NCBI GenBank assembly: GCA_030267965.1
Contig: BRYA01000059.1
Coordinates: 1 to 64,000, forward strand
From: Triparma columacea
Lineage: Eukaryota; Sar; Bolidophyceae; Parmales; Triparmaceae
Length of the DNA stretch: 64,000 nt
Direction: 5' to 3'
Positions within the stretch are counted from its first letter, which is position 1. Each line of letters starts with the position of its first letter. A program made the position numbers and the translations under genes. The notes below the pieces were generated by a model. It ran no database searches. It was given only the letters and a program-made list of their open reading frames with translations, and was not told where the DNA came from. Of the stretch, positions 13,645 to 23,022 are shown piece after piece.

Positions 13645-14560
13645 TTACTCGTAAGTCTTGCTAGTCCCGTCTAGGAATTCCATAACCTTATGAAACTCCC
13701 CCCTAAGTTCCTCATACGCTACCATCCCCGTAGCGATCGGCGGGCTCAGCGCTTCCATGTCTAGCCTAGGTTGGCACATCAAAAGGTCCTCAAATTTCTT
13801 CGGAGTCTCATCGAACGGGTTCTCCTCAGTAGCTTCGCCCGTGGACTTGTTAACGTAGAACTTTACGCCGGCCTCAAACACCACGTCCCAGAGGTCGCTC
13901 AAAGCCGGGGCTGCTACAGCCTCACGTGCCTTCCTCTCTGCGTTCCTCTTAGCCGTTTCTTTTAGGAGTTGTTTCTTCGACGTTGGTGAAGATCCCATCC
14001 TGCCCGCTAGTAGCGTGGCGACGGGGTTCTTCTTATGATCCTCCTCCGACGAGTCAGACTCGTACTCAGAGAGATCGTCGGAAACGAAGAAGGCGTGCTT
14101 CTTCACGCCCTTGGGGCTGGGACGCTTCTTCTTCTTCTTCTTCTTTGTGGGAGAATGGAACGATAACACATCACCGAGGTGGGCGTCCTCGCCGATTTCG
14201 GGGGCAGTGTGGATCTTACGAGCTGGGGATTTTTCAAAAGTGGCGGAGGGGGAGAGGGGGGGGGGGGTGAGAAAGGGGGATCTACATCTGACAAGGCGCC
14301 CCTTGAAAGAAAGGAAAAACACACACCCAAGGTGCAAACCCTCAACCAAGAAAAACCGACCGAGACCAGCCCACCCCCCCCTCCCCCCCCCCACACACAC
14401 CGACCCCCCATACCTCCTTACCTTGATCCCTTGACAAGAACATGGTGTCAGGAGGTGTGCTAACAACTTCCCCCGGGTCATCTCCCATGTAAGCCCTCCT
14501 CATCTGGTATTCCATCCCCTTCACATAGTCAGACTTCGTCCCGAAGGTGTCCCCGAACAT
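13645..14560 (-). CDS. WW-domain-like protein with lysine run
   Basis: Exons 14560-14422 and 14222-13645, 238 residues. The join reads SRDQ/ARKIHT with matching phase. A basic run of seven or more lysines (codons around 14120-14145) follows an acidic-to-Ser region. Near residues 175-200 there is a WW-like fold signature: a Trp, then KFYVNKSTGEATEENP, that is an aromatic pair, Asn, Thr-Gly-Glu and a closing Pro. WW domains bind proline-rich peptides. The second canonical Trp is not obvious, so the domain may be divergent. The lysine run could act as a nuclear signal. Function unknown. It ends 73 bases after the EamA stop on the opposite strand (convergent). Confidence 0.7.
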
Positions 14561-15168
14561 GAGTTGTCCGAGGGGGGGGCCTTTATTCTAGACTTAGCGG
14601 CTCGTGAACACTCCCTGGTGATCTTACACAGCTTTGGACGAGAGGGGGTTGAGGACTTTTGAGGGCTCCTAGATTTATTTATGAAGAATCAGGGATTGAC
14701 GCAGCTTTAAATCCTGATACGTGCCCGAGCTGTCGTCCTATATGATCGAAGATTCGGATTTGGGGTTACTCCAGTAGAGAAAATGTTCTCACCCAACTTA
14801 TTTCACCTCACGATCTCACGATCCTGGCTTTTGCTTTCCTCTATTTTTTGCTTTGCATATTTTCATGCCAGCAAGGATTCGTTTCCCTGTGAAGTCAACA
14901 AAGAGAGAAGGCGCAGAACTTTCCGGATAGGGGTTCCGTTAAGGGGAATTTGGTTCCACACCCTTTACGTCCATCATATCGCAGTAAGTGCAGTGTTGAG
15001 GACTCTCTGGGGGACGCTATTCAAACCGCTGCTGCAGGTGTAGCTCGTGCGTGGGGTGGTGGACCCGGTGCTAAAAAAATAACGCGTTTTTGGAGCATGC
15101 CGAGGGGTCCAAATATTAGAAAAAACACAGGAGGAAGTCCCAAAACCAAAAACACGCCACCTGGCAAT
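14561..15168. promoter_or_regulatory. Divergent intergenic region, WW protein and DnaJ
   Basis: 608 bases between divergent start codons. An 86-codon open frame at 14783-15043 shows no recognisable domain and overlaps what should be promoter sequence. The promoter role is inferred from orientation only. Confidence 0.35.
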
Positions 15169-16691
15169 ATGAGATCATTTCTTAAGTCATTAATCCTACT
15201 AGCAGTGATCCACCGTGCTTTTGGTGACCTTTATAAGTAAGTCCCGCTGGTCAATGAGCGTTTTCGAGGAGTGGATTTGTCTGCCTGGCAAAAGTTCCAA
15301 AACGGCGCTCCACGAACACTGAGTTTTTGAGAGTCACATGTCCCCCTTTCGCCCAAAAATACATCTAATTCGCTAATGTTTTAATAATACCCTCCACAGG
15401 ACACTCGGAATCTCAAGAAAGGCCTCAGAAAAGGAAATCAAGAAAGCGTATCGAAAGCTTTCCATCCAGTACCATCCCGATAAGAACAAGGAGGAGGGCG
15501 CGACTGAAAAATTCCAGGAGGTTGCGAGGGCTTACGAAATTCTTTCTGATGAGGAGAAGAGGGAGACGTACGATAGATATGGAGAGGAGGGATTGAAGCA
15601 GCAGGAGCAGAGGTGAGAGAGAGGGAGAGGGGGAAAGATGAGAGAGGGGGGGGGATTATGCTCGGAGCGCCGTCCTGACTTCCATCGCAACCCAACGTTT
15701 CCTCGCAGGGGTGGCGGGGGTGGTGGCGACCCATTCGCTTCGATGTTCGAGCAGTTTGGTTTCCGCGGCTTTGGTAACCAGCAGAGAAATGAGAGGGAGC
15801 GCAAGACTCCTGACGTTGAAATGCCTCTCCGTATGACCCTCAAGCAACTGTACCTCGGCGAGGTATTAGAACTGGAGTACGTCAGAGAGACCATGTGTTT
15901 GAACTGGAAGGAGTGTACCAAGAAGAGCCAGGACTGCCAGGGCCCTGGGATCAAGGTTAAGACACAGCAGCTGGCCCCCGGTTTCGTGCAGCAGGTGCAG
16001 GTTAGGGACGATAAGTGCACTGGGAGGGGTCAAATGTGGAGGAAGGACTGCAAGGTGAGAATGATGATGAGATGATGAAAGAATGAACACATTCTCCATG
16101 ACGCAAATTATCCCAACCCTTTTCTTTCTACTCCCTTTGCTCGTTGCAGGCGTGCCCCAACGGGCGCACCCAGCCCGAGAAGACCTCCCTCACCATTGAC
16201 GTCAACAAGGGCATGAGGTCGGGAGAGCGCATCACGTTCGAAGGAGTTGCTGACGAGAAGATCGGACACAATGCCGGAGACCTAATTTTCTACATCCAGG
16301 AGATGGAACACGAACATTTCAAGGTGAGAGGGAGTAGATAAGAGCGATCAGATGGGGCATTCGAAATACTAAACGCAACTTTCGCCTTCGGCTCCTCCCC
16401 CGCTCATCACAGCGCGACGGCGACAACCTCTTCATGGCCATTGACATCCCCCTCGTCGACGCCCTCGTCGGCTTCACACACAAGTTCAACCACCTCGACG
16501 GTCACGAGGTCGTAATCACCGTAACCGACCCCGTCGAGTGCGACGAAATTCAGAAGGTCAAGGGGGAGGGAATGCCGAGGCGCAGCGGGAACGGATTTGG
16601 GGATCTTTTCGTTACCTGGCAGGTCAACTTCCCTGATGAACTCACGCAGGACCAGAAGGACAAGCTTGACGAAATACTCAGAATTAATTAG
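15169..16691 (+). CDS. Secretory-pathway DnaJ/Hsp40 (ERdj3/DNAJB11-like)
   Basis: Exons 15169-15236, 15400-15612, 15709-16054, 16150-16323, 16413-16691; 359 residues. Exon 1 encodes almost only a signal peptide (hydrophobic core LILLAVI, residues 1-19). The J domain spans about 21-88 with HPD at 48-50. A Gly-rich linker follows. The substrate-binding beta domains contain a shortened Cys module ([14 protein letters not shown] ... CTGRGQMW ... CKACPNG), as in ER DNAJB11. The C-terminal dimerisation segment ends [16 protein letters not shown]. It should stimulate the ER Hsp70 (BiP) ATPase and bind unfolded clients. No HDEL-type tail is present, which matches DNAJB11. Introns are 89-163 bases, two ending CTCGTTGCAG or CTCATCACAG. 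Confidence 0.93.
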
Positions 16692-16881
16692 TGGAAAATA
16701 AGCGATAGGGACATGATTCATTTTTACCAAAGCAGTTACTTCGTGTTACAGTGTTCTATCTGCCTTGCTCGCCTCTACCCCCCTTGCCCCCCATCTGCAT
16801 CTCGAACGCTATTCCTCCATCCCCGTCATCATCTTCCTCTCAAGCTTCTCTACTAGCTTCCTCACACAGGGCGAAGAAGCG

Positions 16882-17403
16882 TCAGGATCTTGGGCTTGAG
16901 GGTCCTGAGAAATCGGGCCTTCTTGGGGCGGGGGCAGGGGGGGTATCCCGCAAGGCAGTAGGATGGGAGAAGGCGGAGAGAGTGGGGGGTAGTCTCTGCG
17001 GTAGCTGTGCCTCCTGTAGAGCGCCTGAACCTGAGATGAGTAGGAGGAGAGAAAAGAGCGACGCGACGACCGAAGAGAGTTGGCGACAAGAAATATGGCA
17101 ACCCCTCCAACTCGCCCTCGCTCCAACAACTTCACTCACTTTGACAATGTTGACCTCGAACTTATGGATGCAAGCTCTAACCCAGAACCCGCGCCATGTG
17201 CGTTGTATATGTCTAGCAAACGCCTCCATTATGTCTACCTTCACCTGTATCATGAAGGGGGCAACCAGAAACCTGATCCAAGTCGGTGGATGATTGTCGC
17301 TTTGAATCTCAAGGCTTACTTGGTAGAGAAGAGATTCAAGGTGGCCCTGTTGGGTCAATCCTAAACTCTCAATCTTTTCCGTATCCTCTGGTGGCGCCTG
17401 CAT
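16882..17403 (-). CDS. Doubtful small protein with IQ motif
   Basis: Open frame with ATG at 17403, 173 codons. Near residue 65 it reads HIQRTWRGFWVRACI, a perfect IQxxxRGxxxR calmodulin-binding motif. Upstream MQAPPEDTEK and a helical stretch look protein-like. After about residue 100 the translation becomes low-complexity and Ser/Pro-rich, so the true 3' end may be elsewhere or spliced. It lies convergent to the DnaJ gene and 277 bases from lipoyl synthase. A plus-strand frame (17080-17364) competes. Only the motif supports it. Confidence 0.35.
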   Translation of the reverse strand: MQAPPEDTEKIESLGLTQQGHLESLLYQVSLEIQSDNHPPTWIRFLVAPFMIQVKVDIMEAFARHIQRTWRGFWVRACIHKFEVNIVKVSEVVGARASWRGCHISCRQLSSVVASLFSLLLLISGSGALQEAQLPQRLPPTLSAFSHPTALRDTPPAPAPRRPDFSGPSSPRS

Positions 17404-17680
17404 TGTGAACAATTCAGAAGACAAATTTCTCGGCGTCAATTTCTAAAAGTGTCTGATTTCCAGAGCTAAAGGGGGCGGAGTGTCCTAGGTTGCGCGTGAT
17501 GCCTTTCCTGTGGTGTTTTATACGTGGTAAGAGGTCTGTTTCTTGAAGAATTGGGCGTAAACAAATCCTGAAATGAAAACTAATTTTGATGATTCCACAA
17601 CCCCGAAAAAAAACTTTCACACATTCATCACACTAACCTTAACAACACATCTACGTTACTACCCCCCCACACCATTGAGC

Positions 17681-18931
17681 CTACACCTCCTGTTTTGCCC
17701 CCGCCCTCTCCTTCACCAGCGCACTCAAGAAGAACTCTCCGGCCTTATAGCTGCTCCTTACCAGCGGTCCGCTCGGCGCATACAGGAACCCCATCCCCAG
17801 GGCAGTCTCTCCCCACTCGTCGAACTTCTCCGGCGTGACGTACTTCTTCACCGGGAGGTGCCTCCTGCTTGGCTTCAGGTACTGCCCGAACGTCACGACG
17901 TCGACATCGTTTTCCCGGAGGTCCCTGAGGGTCTGCATTATCTCGTCGTCCTCCTCCCCGAGACCGAGCATTATGCTGGTCTTCGTGATTAGGGTGGGGT
18001 TGATCTCCTTGGCCCGGGCAAGCACCGCAAGGGTCTGCCTGTAGTTGGCCCTCCGGTCCCTTACCCGACTGGTGGTCCGCTCGACCGTCTCAATGTTATG
18101 AGCATAAACGTCCAAACCTGAAGTGGCCACTGCGTCGATCATCGAGTGGTTGCCCTGGAAGTCGGGCGTCAAGGCCTCCACAAGCATATCTGGGTTCTGC
18201 GATGGGGGGGCGGGGTGGGGGGGAGGAGGGAAGAGACGACCCGGAAGGTGGGTAGGAATGATGCAGTGAGCAAATTGATATTTAACGTCTTCACTTCACT
18301 TCGCTACCTCGCGACCCGTCCTCCACCCTCCACTCACCTCCCTCTTAATAGCTTGGACGACGGCTCTAAAATGTCCGGAACCCTGGTCCGGTAAATCGTC
18401 TCTATCCACGCTAGTAAGCACGACATAGTCGAGTCCCCATCCCCCCACGCTCTGCGCCACCTTCTCCGGCTCCTCCGGGTCTAGGGGGGGGGGCGCCCTC
18501 GACGTTTTGACGGCGCAGAAGCTGCAGCCCCTGGTGCAGGTGTCGCCCATGATCATGATGGTGGCGGTGGCTGTGCCGTCGTCACCACCTCCCCAGCACT
18601 CGCCGATGTTAGGGCACTTTGCCTCCTCGCATACGGTAGCGAGGCCCTTGGAACGGACAGTTTCGCGGAGGCGGTGGTAGTTGGGAGAGTCTGCAGTCTG
18701 GACCTTGAGCCATGACGGCTTTGGAAGGTCCTTCTTGCTCCTCTGCGCCTTCTTCCTAACGATGGGGATGTTCTCTCCAGCAGCGAAAGTCTGCAGAACC
18801 TCCACTCCATCCAAATCGCTCTCAGAGTCAAGCTTCGATCTCAGGGCCTCAAGACGTGAACGCGCAGGCTTAGCATTTGTTGAAAACCTGGAAAGAGAAA
18901 CACCACCCCTGGCGAGGGTTGTGGCAAACAT
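17681..18931 (-). CDS. lipA: Lipoyl synthase (radical SAM)
   Basis: Exons 18931-18338 and 18196-17681, 369 residues. It inserts two sulfurs into protein-bound octanoyl groups to make lipoate. Both iron-sulfur sites are intact: the auxiliary-cluster [12 protein letters not shown] (Cys101, 106, 112) and the radical-[11 protein letters not shown] (Cys132, 136, 139). The C-terminal [10 protein letters not shown] carries the conserved Arg-Ser-Ser-Tyr that ligates the auxiliary cluster. The N-terminus ([20 protein letters not shown]) is an Arg/Ser-rich amphipathic presequence typical of mitochondria, so a mitochondrial location is inferred. The 141-base intron separates IKRE from NPDMLVE. It is divergent from the phosphatase gene at 19230. 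Confidence 0.95.
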
Positions 18932-19229
18932 TGGACCAGGGAGGGAGTTGAGTGCTTTTAGATGTGATTTTGAGGGTGTATATAGTAGCTTGGTGGAGAA
19001 CGGTGGAGAATGGTTATTTAAATGAACTAATATGGCCGTAAAACTTAAAAACCTTTTTTTGGCCTCTTGGGGGAGAATGTGTCCATTTTGAACCCCCATT
19101 TTGAACCCCTTTAAAGACATCCTGGGGTCATTTGCGTATCTTTTACCCATCTTCCTCCATCTACTTATCGTAATTTCATCGAAATCGAGCGCGCGAATTG
19201 AAGAGAGCCCAAAATCTATCACATCCCAC

Positions 19230-20273
19230 ATGTCTGGTGCAGAACATTCAGCAGGTACGCTTGGCCCGTCGTATTTATCGCTAAAGTAACCATTAACATC
19301 ACTTCTTAAACTATTTATCTTACCTATCATTTACATTTAGTAACCATAGCCCTCTCAAAGAAGGAAATGAAGGAGCATCAAACTCCAGATATGGACGCAC
19401 TCTTCCAAGACATGTCCAACAGACCTATCATCATCGAGGCTTATCCCATACAAGAGGAGCCCACAGATACACCGGGCTATACGGAGGTGTGCACGAAGCG
19501 GGTCCATCTGATCAGGTGAGATTTTAGGGGAACACGGTTGATCAAATCATCGATATTGTCCTTCCTTCCTCTCTTACCCTGGCCCTGCTCTCCTCTCTCC
19601 CCCCACCTCCCCCCCCCCCTTCCCTAGGCATGGACAGGGTTTCCACAACATGTTAGCAGACAGTTACCGTTCAGAGGGAAAGTCCTGGGACCAGTTCGTG
19701 TCAGATTCCCGTAATCCTTACGTCGTTCCCGAGGTCACCGACGCCCCCTTAACCAACAAGGGCCGTCTCCAGGCCTCTGCCCTCCAGCCTTCCGCCCGGG
19801 ACATGTCTCCCCCCGTGGAGCTCGTCGTCGTATCGCCGCAGTGCAGGGCAACGCAGACGGGACTCATAGCCTTCAGGCACCTGCTGGAGGGGGGGGGGGG
19901 AGGGGGGAAGAAGGTCTTCGTTGCACATGAGAACGTCAGGGAGGAGAGCGGAGTCCACGTTTGCGACCAGAGGAGGAGCATTAGCAACGCTAGGTTTGAG
20001 TTCCCACAGGTCGACTGGACGGGAATTGAGAGCGACGATGACCCTATATTTAAGGCTGACAAGAGGGAGAGTAAGGCTGAGGTTGGGGAGAGGATTTACG
20101 ATTTCTTGATGTGGTTGAGGGAGAGGGAGGAGGGCACGGTCGCTGTGGCTAGCCACTCGGGGTGGCTTATGACGCTTTTTAGTGGTGTGTGTGTGAGCAA
20201 GGAGGAGCTGAAACCCTGGTTTCAGACGGGGGAAATGAGGAGCGTTAAGTTGGTTTGGAAGAAGAGGGACTAG
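19230..20273 (+). CDS. Histidine phosphatase / phosphoglycerate-mutase-like protein
   Basis: Exons 19230-19254, 19341-19515, 19628-20273; 281 residues. Exon 1 codes only MSGAEHSA plus one base. The catalytic RHG motif is split by intron 2 (LIR/HGQGFH, His68). The second catalytic His is in VAVASHSGW (His243), and the conserved SP.CRATQT segment is present. The family transfers phosphate through phospho-His; the large subgroup with this HxGxGxHN start acts on varied small phosphates. The substrate is not predictable. A six-Gly run (GGGGGG) comes from a G-homopolymer at 19888-19906. No signal peptide is apparent, so it is likely cytosolic. Confidence 0.88.
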
Positions 20274-20668
20274 ATTTGGGAGGAGGAGGACAAGGAGCTT
20301 AGAATACATAAAAAAAATAACAGGGGAAGTGAGTGAGAGGGGAGAGAGAATGCACAACATTGAGCCAGCCTATATCATAAAAACTTCTTTTACTGATAAA
20401 CGGATAAACGTGATACTTACTTGGCAATGTATGTTTCGTCCATACAATGAAGGGTTTCCTAGAGGGTTCCTCCACTTCAAACCCAAAGTGAAGCCAAAAA
20501 AAAGTGAAGCAAAATCAGTACTCTCGAATTCCCCCAGTTCATCCACATAACGAAGGCTTGAACACCCACTGAATACATCAACTGTACCATTCAAATCCCA
20601 ATAAATACCCCTCAAGTATCATTTTTGAAGCTGACACACACCGACCTCAACACTAACCTCAACCCAAA
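20274..20668. other. Intergenic, no gene seen
   Basis: 395 bases between two plus-strand genes. It holds the 3' end of the phosphatase gene and the promoter of the transporter. A 73-codon plus frame has no protein-like character. Confidence 0.5.
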
Positions 20669-21821
20669 ATGACAGTCCTCAGCCTCCCCGTCCAGAAAAC
20701 ACTGGTGGGTTGTACATGGTTTGTCGTTAGTACTTTTTTAACGACAGTTTCGACGACAACGTTCTTGAAATACCCCCGTGATCCTCTCCCTAGTTCACTC
20801 TCCACCAAACTGCCTAATTCACCTGTCGCTCACCTCGTGAACGGCACGCCCGCGGCCCTGCTCCTGACATTGTGGAGGTTCGGTTTCTCGCAGGTCGCTT
20901 CTCTTTTAACTTTCGTCTTCTTAGACCCCTTTTCTTCCCCCTCGTCTCCCTCAAACACGGTGTTACTCTCCATCCTCAAATCCCCAATATCCCTTTCTTT
21001 GCGCCTCCTCTACACCCTCCCACACTTTCTCCCAGCTGCCCTCTCCCTCTTTCTCGCCAACCTTTTCAACTCCTACGCCCTCTCCACCTCTGGCATCTCC
21101 CTAACCTATGTAACAAAGTGCTCCATCCCAATATTCACCCTCCTCCTCTCCCCCCTCCTCATCCCCAACACGCCTTTCAAGGTCTCTACTGCCTCCGCCC
21201 TCTCTCTCCTCCCCATCTGCCTCGGCATCGCCCTAACCAGCTACGACTCTACCAACTTCAGAGGGGACGGATTTGCTTTTGCCATCATGAGCTGCGTGGC
21301 GCAGGTCTGCCTCAACGTATTTAGTAAGAAGGCGATGATGGGACTCAACGTGGGGGGCATGGAGGTGAGTATGGAAAGAGGAGTGGGGCGAGGAGCGCAA
21401 ATAACTAACTCTCAACCGCTCTTTCCCTTCGCTCTTTCACTCCTAGGCATTTATGAACCTAACCCTCGCCGGTTTTCTCTTAACAACTCTGAAGATTCTC
21501 TTCCCTCCCCTCCTTTTCAAGACTTCCTCCATCCTCCTCCCCTCCCCTCCCCCCCTCCCTAAGTCCTACGGTTCCCACCCTCCCCTAAAACTCTCCATCT
21601 TCGCCGCTGCCTCCTACCACGTCGAGTACCTCCTCTCATTTGTATTAATATCCCTCATAAGTCCCTTAACCTACGCGGTTTCAGACGCCGTGAGGAGGTT
21701 GGCGGTGATACTGGTGGGGAAGACGTGCTTCCCAAAGTCGGAGGACAGATTCACGAGGCAAAATACGGCTGGGATGATCATGGCGCTGATAGGGGCTGCC
21801 TGCTACAGCCTGTTGAAGTAA
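20669..21821 (+). CDS. Triose-phosphate-translocator/nucleotide-sugar transporter family protein
   Basis: Exons 20669-21364 and 21447-21821, 356 residues. Ten hydrophobic segments are predicted by eye. The C-terminal half has the family's signature stretch (SPLTYAVSDAVRRLAVILVG), where the Lys/Arg pair contacts substrate phosphate in TPT-type carriers. GAACYSLLK at the end matches the family's last helix. The substrate could be a triose phosphate, phosphoenolpyruvate or a nucleotide sugar. There is no clear plastid presequence, but the first segment could act as a signal anchor. The 82-base intron contains AACTAACTC and ends CTTCGCTCTTTCACTCCTAG. Confidence 0.85.
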
Positions 21822-21824
21822 CAA

Positions 21825-21862
21825 TACACACACGCACACACGCACACATACACACACACAAC
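21825..21862. repeat. (CA)n microsatellite
   Basis: CA dinucleotide run with a few CG and TA interruptions, directly after the transporter's stop codon and before a GAATAAAC that could serve as a polyadenylation signal. Confidence 0.8.
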
Positions 21863-21923
21863 CGAATAAACGTTTATTCATTTCTATCTAGGCACAGACT
21901 TTATTTTACAATTGAACAGCCCC

Positions 21924-22940
21924 TCACTCCCCGACTCCAAAGATAGGATCCTGCCTCTTCTTCGGCGGGTGCTTAGTCCTCTTCCCCGCCGGGAACTCCT
22001 TGTTTAGTACCGCAGTCCCCCTCGCAATGTTGTACTGGTCAAGGCACGCACTGACCTTGCTCTGCTGAGTCTTGCTGCTCCTGGGGTTGGACGACCGACC
22101 CTCCTTCATCATCTTGGCGAAGAAACCGTGGGGCGTGGCCTCTATCTTACCAGTTGCCCATTCAAGGACGTCCAAGGTCTCCCTAGGGTGGACGACGGAC
22201 TTGGAGAGACCCTGCTCCTCAAGGGTACGCTGGACAGACCGCTTTATGGGGTCCTTCAGGACCTCCGTCTTCACCCTGATGCTGTTCTCCCTATTCGGGA
22301 GCAGCGGATCGTATTCGCTCTCGATGATGATGTCCCTGAAGACGCTACCCTTGGCATTGGTAACCTCCAGGAACTTGTTGTAGTGCTTCAGCTTCTCCGT
22401 GTGGATCTCCTTGTAGCTCTTGGCGTTGAGGGAATCGTGGATCTGGTCGTTTATCCTATCGTAGACCGTGGAGTTCCACGTGTCGTACTGCTTCTTAACC
22501 TTGGCCCTCTGCGCTGTCTCGTGGTTCACTAACCAGTCCCCAATCTCAGCCGCCAGCACTTGGCCCTGCGTTATGTCATTCCTGAGCACCCTGAAGTTCT
22601 GCTCCTTCCTCATGGCGATCTCCGAGACCTTCTCCTTGACCTTCCTGCTGTGTTCCTTCATCTGCCGGTTGACCTTTTCCTTGTGTTGGAGGAACCTCTT
22701 CTCCCTCACCATGCTCCTTTCCATGGCCTCCTCGATCTTGTGCATTTTCTCCTGCCTCTTTCTGTACCGGGCGGCTATATCCTGCTGCGACATGCTTGTA
22801 GGGCTCCCCCCACCTGTGGCAGGTTCCTGGTCGGAAAAGAGGCTGTTGAAAAGGCCCTCATTCTGTACCCTTACGACTCCGGGGATCTCCTTCGGGCGGT
22901 TCATCTCCTCGTGTATCGATTTGGTGGTGTGGGTGGCCAT
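21924..22940 (-). CDS. Coiled-coil protein, possibly FAM228-like (flagellar)
   Basis: Single exon, 338 residues, ATG at 22940. The first half is a long, highly charged helix (residues about 55-130). The middle (DWLVNHETAQRAKVKKQYDT, then KLKHYNKFLEVTNAKG and ESEYDPL) recalls FAM228-type proteins known from ciliated organisms; this recognition is from memory and moderate at best. The tail is basic. It starts 82 bases from the divergent EF-hand/TPR gene, suggesting shared control. A flagellar role is inferred. Confidence 0.7.
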   Translation of the reverse strand: MATHTTKSIHEEMNRPKEIPGVVRVQNEGLFNSLFSDQEPATGGGSPTSMSQQDIAARYRKRQEKMHKIEEAMERSMVREKRFLQHKEKVNRQMKEHSRKVKEKVSEIAMRKEQNFRVLRNDITQGQVLAAEIGDWLVNHETAQRAKVKKQYDTWNSTVYDRINDQIHDSLNAKSYKEIHTEKLKHYNKFLEVTNAKGSVFRDIIIESEYDPLLPNRENSIRVKTEVLKDPIKRSVQRTLEEQGLSKSVVHPRETLDVLEWATGKIEATPHGFFAKMMKEGRSSNPRSSKTQQSKVSACLDQYNIARGTAVLNKEFPAGKRTKHPPKKRQDPIFGVGE

Positions 22941-23022
22941 CTCAATCTACTTTGGTGGGAAATTATTAGCCGAGATGTGTTTCAGGTGGAGTCGGTTAGT
23001 GCTGAGCAAAAAAAGGCCTCTT
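22941..23022. promoter_or_regulatory. 82-bp bidirectional promoter
   Basis: Only 82 bases separate the ATG of the coiled-coil gene (minus) from the ATG of the EF-hand/TPR gene (plus), so both promoters must overlap. No specific binding site was recognised. Confidence 0.45.

Noticed and set aside
14783..15043. 86-codon plus frame with a hydrophobic start
   Set aside because: No domain, sits in the divergent promoter region, and no phase-compatible splice links it to the DnaJ gene, which has its own signal-peptide ATG.
17080..17364. 94-codon plus frame opposite the IQ-motif ORF
   Set aside because: It has an ATG and some protein-like composition, but no recognised motif; the opposite strand has a perfect IQ motif. 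Left unresolved rather than annotated.
18932..19330. Upstream in-frame extension of the lipoyl synthase reading frame
   Set aside because: The extension overlaps the divergent phosphatase gene's first exon and intron; the ATG at 18931 starts a normal presequence.
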